The notes beneath the pieces are model-generated. The model made no database searches, had not been told where the DNA came from, and worked only from the letters and a program-made list of their open reading frames with translations. Below are positions 32,485-34,336 of a stretch of 34,336 nt of DNA, one piece after another (position 1 is the first letter of the stretch; each line of letters starts with the position of its first letter). Position numbers and translations under genes: made by a program. This DNA comes from Ruminiclostridium sp. Lineage in GTDB: Bacteria > Bacillota > Clostridia > Oscillospirales > Ruminococcaceae. The stretch lies in the NCBI GenBank assembly GCA_017624025.1, contig JAGANY010000061.1:1-34336 (forward strand). Reading direction: 5' to 3'.

Positions 32485-32525
32485 CATTTATGTCGCATTT
32501 GTACTACTTTGTGTCAGAAATTTCA

Positions 32526-32563
32526 TATATTGTTCAATAGAAAAATGTTATAATTTTTATAAC
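32526..32563 (+). promoter_or_regulatory. Putative regulated promoter of the solute-binding protein
   Basis: TATAAT (32549-32554) lies inside a perfect inverted repeat GTTATAA-TTT-TTATAAC (32547-32563). The -35 position reads TATATT, far from consensus. A second inverted repeat, TATTG-TT-CAATA, is at 32528-32539. This looks like a promoter under operator control. The regulator is unknown. Confidence 0.55.
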
Positions 32564-32600
32564 CTTTGGTGAATATTTTTTGTGAAAGGATGATAAAGAT

Positions 32601-34190
32601 ATGAAAAAACAGAAAAAAGTGTTAGCAGCACTTCTTTCGCTCACAACTCTTATCGGCTCTGCTTCCTGTGGTTCTTCCCGTGACGCATCAAGCACTGCCT
32701 CTACAACATCACAGGCTACCGTTGTTGCTGCCGCAACAGCAGACCCCAACGCAGAATTAAATGCAGATATTGACTGGGAAGAAAAGGCAAATATCGACTC
32801 GGTTGACGCTGCAAATGAAGAAGGTACAGGTCCCGCCTATACCCCCGGACAGAAAGCTGGTCACGTAAAGGCTCTCTGTTACTACGACATCGTAGCTTCC
32901 GAACCCGAAATTACTGAAATCTTCGCTGAACGCTACGGCGGAACTCTCGAAACAGAAATCACTTCCAGCGGTAACGCTTACTTCGAAAAGCTCGGTACGC
33001 TTATCGCAGCAGGTCTTTCTCCCGACCTTGTTCGTTACGACTGGGCAGCATACCCCGACGGTATCTCAAGAAACAGATATACTGCTCTCGACGAATGGCT
33101 CGATATAGAATCTCCCCTCTGGTCTGATATCGCAAGTGTAATCGATTCCTTCGAATACTTAGGAAAGCATTACTACTTCCCCCAGAACGCACAGTCAAAC
33201 TTCGCAATCATCTACAACAGAAGACTTGTTGAAGAAGAAGCAATGCCCGACCCCGCTGACCTCTATTTCGCTGGCGAATGGGACTGGGACGCTTTTGAAT
33301 CTATGATAAAGCAGTGGGCCGGCAAGGGCGAAGGATACATAGGCTACACAGGCGGTTCCTGGTCCTCTATGATGTTCATCAACACAACCGGCACAAAGAC
33401 AATCGACTTAAACGGCACTGAAATTATCAACAACCTTAAATCCCAGCAGGCAAGCCGTACAATGAACTGGCTCGAAGGCTTACAGAAGCAGGGCTTCATT
33501 GGCGAAGGCTATATCCATCCCGGTGACGCATTCAAGGACGGCAAGCTCCTCTTCCTCGGTATGGGTCTTACATGGGGTATTGAAAGCGCACAGGAATGTC
33601 TCTTCAAGAACAACATTGAAGGCGAAATCGTTGCTGTTCCCTTCCCTCGTGACCCCCAGGCTGACAAGTACTACTTAGCTTCCGACACATTCGGATATAT
33701 GGTTCCCGCCGGTGCACAGAACATCCAGGGTGCTGTACAGTGGATCTTAAGTGCACGTATCTACGAAACCGACCCCGATGTAGTTGCTGAAAAGCGTGCT
33801 GAATGGATGTATGATGGTCCTACATACTATCCTAAATGTCCCGAATGTAAGTTTAACTGTGAAGAAGCAGGTTTCGCTGATTCCGCTACCTGCCCCGAAT
33901 GCAACGCAGCAAGAAAGCTCAAGTTCAAGCCCATCTACACAGAAGAACAGCTTCAGATCAACGATGATATGATCAACCCCGAAAAGTTCGAGCTTATCTT
34001 CGACAGCCCTGTAGGCTTCAACGAAGACTTCCAGGAAATCTTCATCAACGGTGAGGACTCCGTATTCGACGGCCCTCTTTACCACGGTGCTTCCTATACA
34101 CAGCTTGTTGAAGAAATGTACAATATGATCGAAGCACACCTCGAACCTTACCGTGAAGCTCTCGCATCCGGTACCGCAGTCGCAGGCTAA
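32601..34190 (+). CDS. Extracellular solute-binding lipoprotein with zinc-ribbon-like insertion
   Basis: The binding component of an ABC sugar importer, anchored outside the membrane. Of 529 residues, the signal peptide ends in a lipobox (GSASC, Cys23), followed by a Ser/Thr/Ala linker and a family 1-type fold. Typical blocks are AAGLSPDLVRYD, NFAIIYNRRLVEEE, ADLYFAGEWDWDAFE and FGYMVPAGA. Near the C-terminus five cysteines are spaced C413-x2-C416-x4-C421-x9-C431-x2-C434 (two CPEC knuckles), a pattern expected of a bound zinc and not usual in this family. No permease genes adjoin it: a gene-end repeat and a terminator follow directly. It therefore looks like an orphan binding protein, possibly abundant. 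Confidence 0.9.
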   Translation: MKKQKKVLAALLSLTTLIGSASCGSSRDASSTASTTSQATVVAAATADPNAELNADIDWEEKANIDSVDAANEEGTGPAYTPGQKAGHVKALCYYDIVASEPEITEIFAERYGGTLETEITSSGNAYFEKLGTLIAAGLSPDLVRYDWAAYPDGISRNRYTALDEWLDIESPLWSDIASVIDSFEYLGKHYYFPQNAQSNFAIIYNRRLVEEEAMPDPADLYFAGEWDWDAFESMIKQWAGKGEGYIGYTGGSWSSMMFINTTGTKTIDLNGTEIINNLKSQQASRTMNWLEGLQKQGFIGEGYIHPGDAFKDGKLLFLGMGLTWGIESAQECLFKNNIEGEIVAVPFPRDPQADKYYLASDTFGYMVPAGAQNIQGAVQWILSARIYETDPDVVAEKRAEWMYDGPTYYPKCPECKFNCEEAGFADSATCPECNAARKLKFKPIYTEEQLQINDDMINPEKFELIFDSPVGFNEDFQEIFINGEDSVFDGPLYHGASYTQLVEEMYNMIEAHLEPYREALASGTAVAG

Positions 34191-34199
34191 TAGTTCTTA

Positions 34200-34278
34200 T
34201 AAAAGTATTTATCGGGAGAAACCTTTCTGAAGAAAGGCTTTCTCCCGAACCCTCTTCCAAAGACTTTTAATATAAAAT
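34200..34278 (+). repeat. Gene-end repeat, copy 3 (after the solute-binding protein)
   Basis: AAAAGTATTTAT is followed by the two-tier hairpin at 34213-34247: outer CGGGAGAAA/TTTCTCCCG, inner CCTTTC/GAAAGG, loop TGAA, bulged C at 34238. The tail is CCCTCTTCCAAAGACTTTT. The core is identical to copy 2 at 8696-8730, 25 kb away and in the opposite orientation. Confidence 0.88.
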
Positions 34279-34316
34279 TAAGACCAATAGGATTAATCCT
34301 ATTGGTCTTAATTTTT
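34279..34316. terminator. Terminator palindrome after the solute-binding protein
   Basis: A perfect 32-base palindrome with arms TAAGACCAATAGGATT and AATCCTATTGGTCTTA (34279-34310) is followed by ATTTTT. A/T flanks on both sides suggest bidirectional use. Confidence 0.9.
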
Positions 34317-34336
34317 ATACTGAAATTTTTCGGAAG
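34311..34336 (-). repeat. Gene-end repeat, copy 4 (cut by the window end)
   Basis: Read on the minus strand, the last bases begin CTTCCGAAAAATTTCAGTATAAA. This matches the tail of copy 1 (CTTCCGAAAACTTTCAG). It should be the 3' tail of another inverted copy, implying a gene on the minus strand just beyond the window. Confidence 0.65.

Overview
The window looks like a chromosomal segment of a low-GC, Gram-positive gut or rumen anaerobe of the Ruminococcus/Oscillospiraceae type. This is inferred from gene content: a class B sortase, threonine-rich lipoproteins, a BspA-like LRR lipoprotein, a pyrophosphate-type phosphofructokinase, an ECF transporter S component, and glycan enzymes of families GH13 and GH43. 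No rRNA, phage, transposase or CRISPR array was found. Many promoters are near-perfect sigma-A type (TTGACA, 17-base spacer, TATAAT).

Layout. 1-1.5 kb: tRNA-Met with its own promoter and leader hairpin, then a lipoprotein-type sortase B, all on the minus strand. 1.6-7.4 kb (+): a 1930-residue DUF4011/SF1 helicase/REase-like/DUF3320 protein, the best defence candidate here. 7.4-8.8 kb: a repeat-rich spacer, a DUF2975 membrane protein plus XRE regulator pair (YoaS/YozG-like), and a structured gene-end repeat shared with the far end of the window. 8.8-12.3 kb (-): gltX-metG operon. 12.4-14.2 kb (-): BspA-like LRR lipoprotein. 14.3-15.45 kb (-): a cation exchanger under a yybP-ykoY (Mn2+) riboswitch. 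15.5-20 kb (-): glycogen phosphorylase and an intracellular GH13 enzyme. 20-24 kb (-): a tightly packed run of trpS, metallophosphoesterase, MBL-fold protein and two TrkA-type proteins. 24.2-26.7 kb (-): a PLP aminotransferase and a PPi-type phosphofructokinase. 26.7-27.15 kb: a noncoding repeat block flanked by a 23-base direct repeat. 27.15-30.8 kb (-): a five-gene operon of Gfo/Idh/MocA oxidoreductase, beta-lactamase-like serine hydrolase, small hypothetical, ECF S component and uridine-kinase-like P-loop kinase. 31-34.2 kb (+): a GH43 enzyme and an orphan extracellular solute-binding lipoprotein carrying a zinc-ribbon-like insertion.

How the genes work together. Glycogen phosphorylase and the GH13 enzyme would release glucose-1-phosphate and short maltodextrins in the cytoplasm, and the PPi-type phosphofructokinase would carry the carbon into glycolysis. 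GH43 and the solute-binding protein point to use of plant-derived oligosaccharides. The overlap of the ECF S component and kinase genes suggests uptake followed by phosphorylation of one small molecule, not identified here.

The strongest unexplained signals are four. (1) A gene-end repeat with a bulged two-tier hairpin shows compensatory changes between copies. (2) The helicase carries a transglutaminase-like Cys/His module and an altered nuclease motif. (3) Several conserved motifs are altered in otherwise ordinary enzymes: KMSKS in MetRS, HxHxDH in the MBL protein, and a Cys5 insertion in the solute-binding protein. (4) A terminator hairpin is duplicated on both sides of a MITE-like block. 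All family assignments come from reading motifs; no database search was run.
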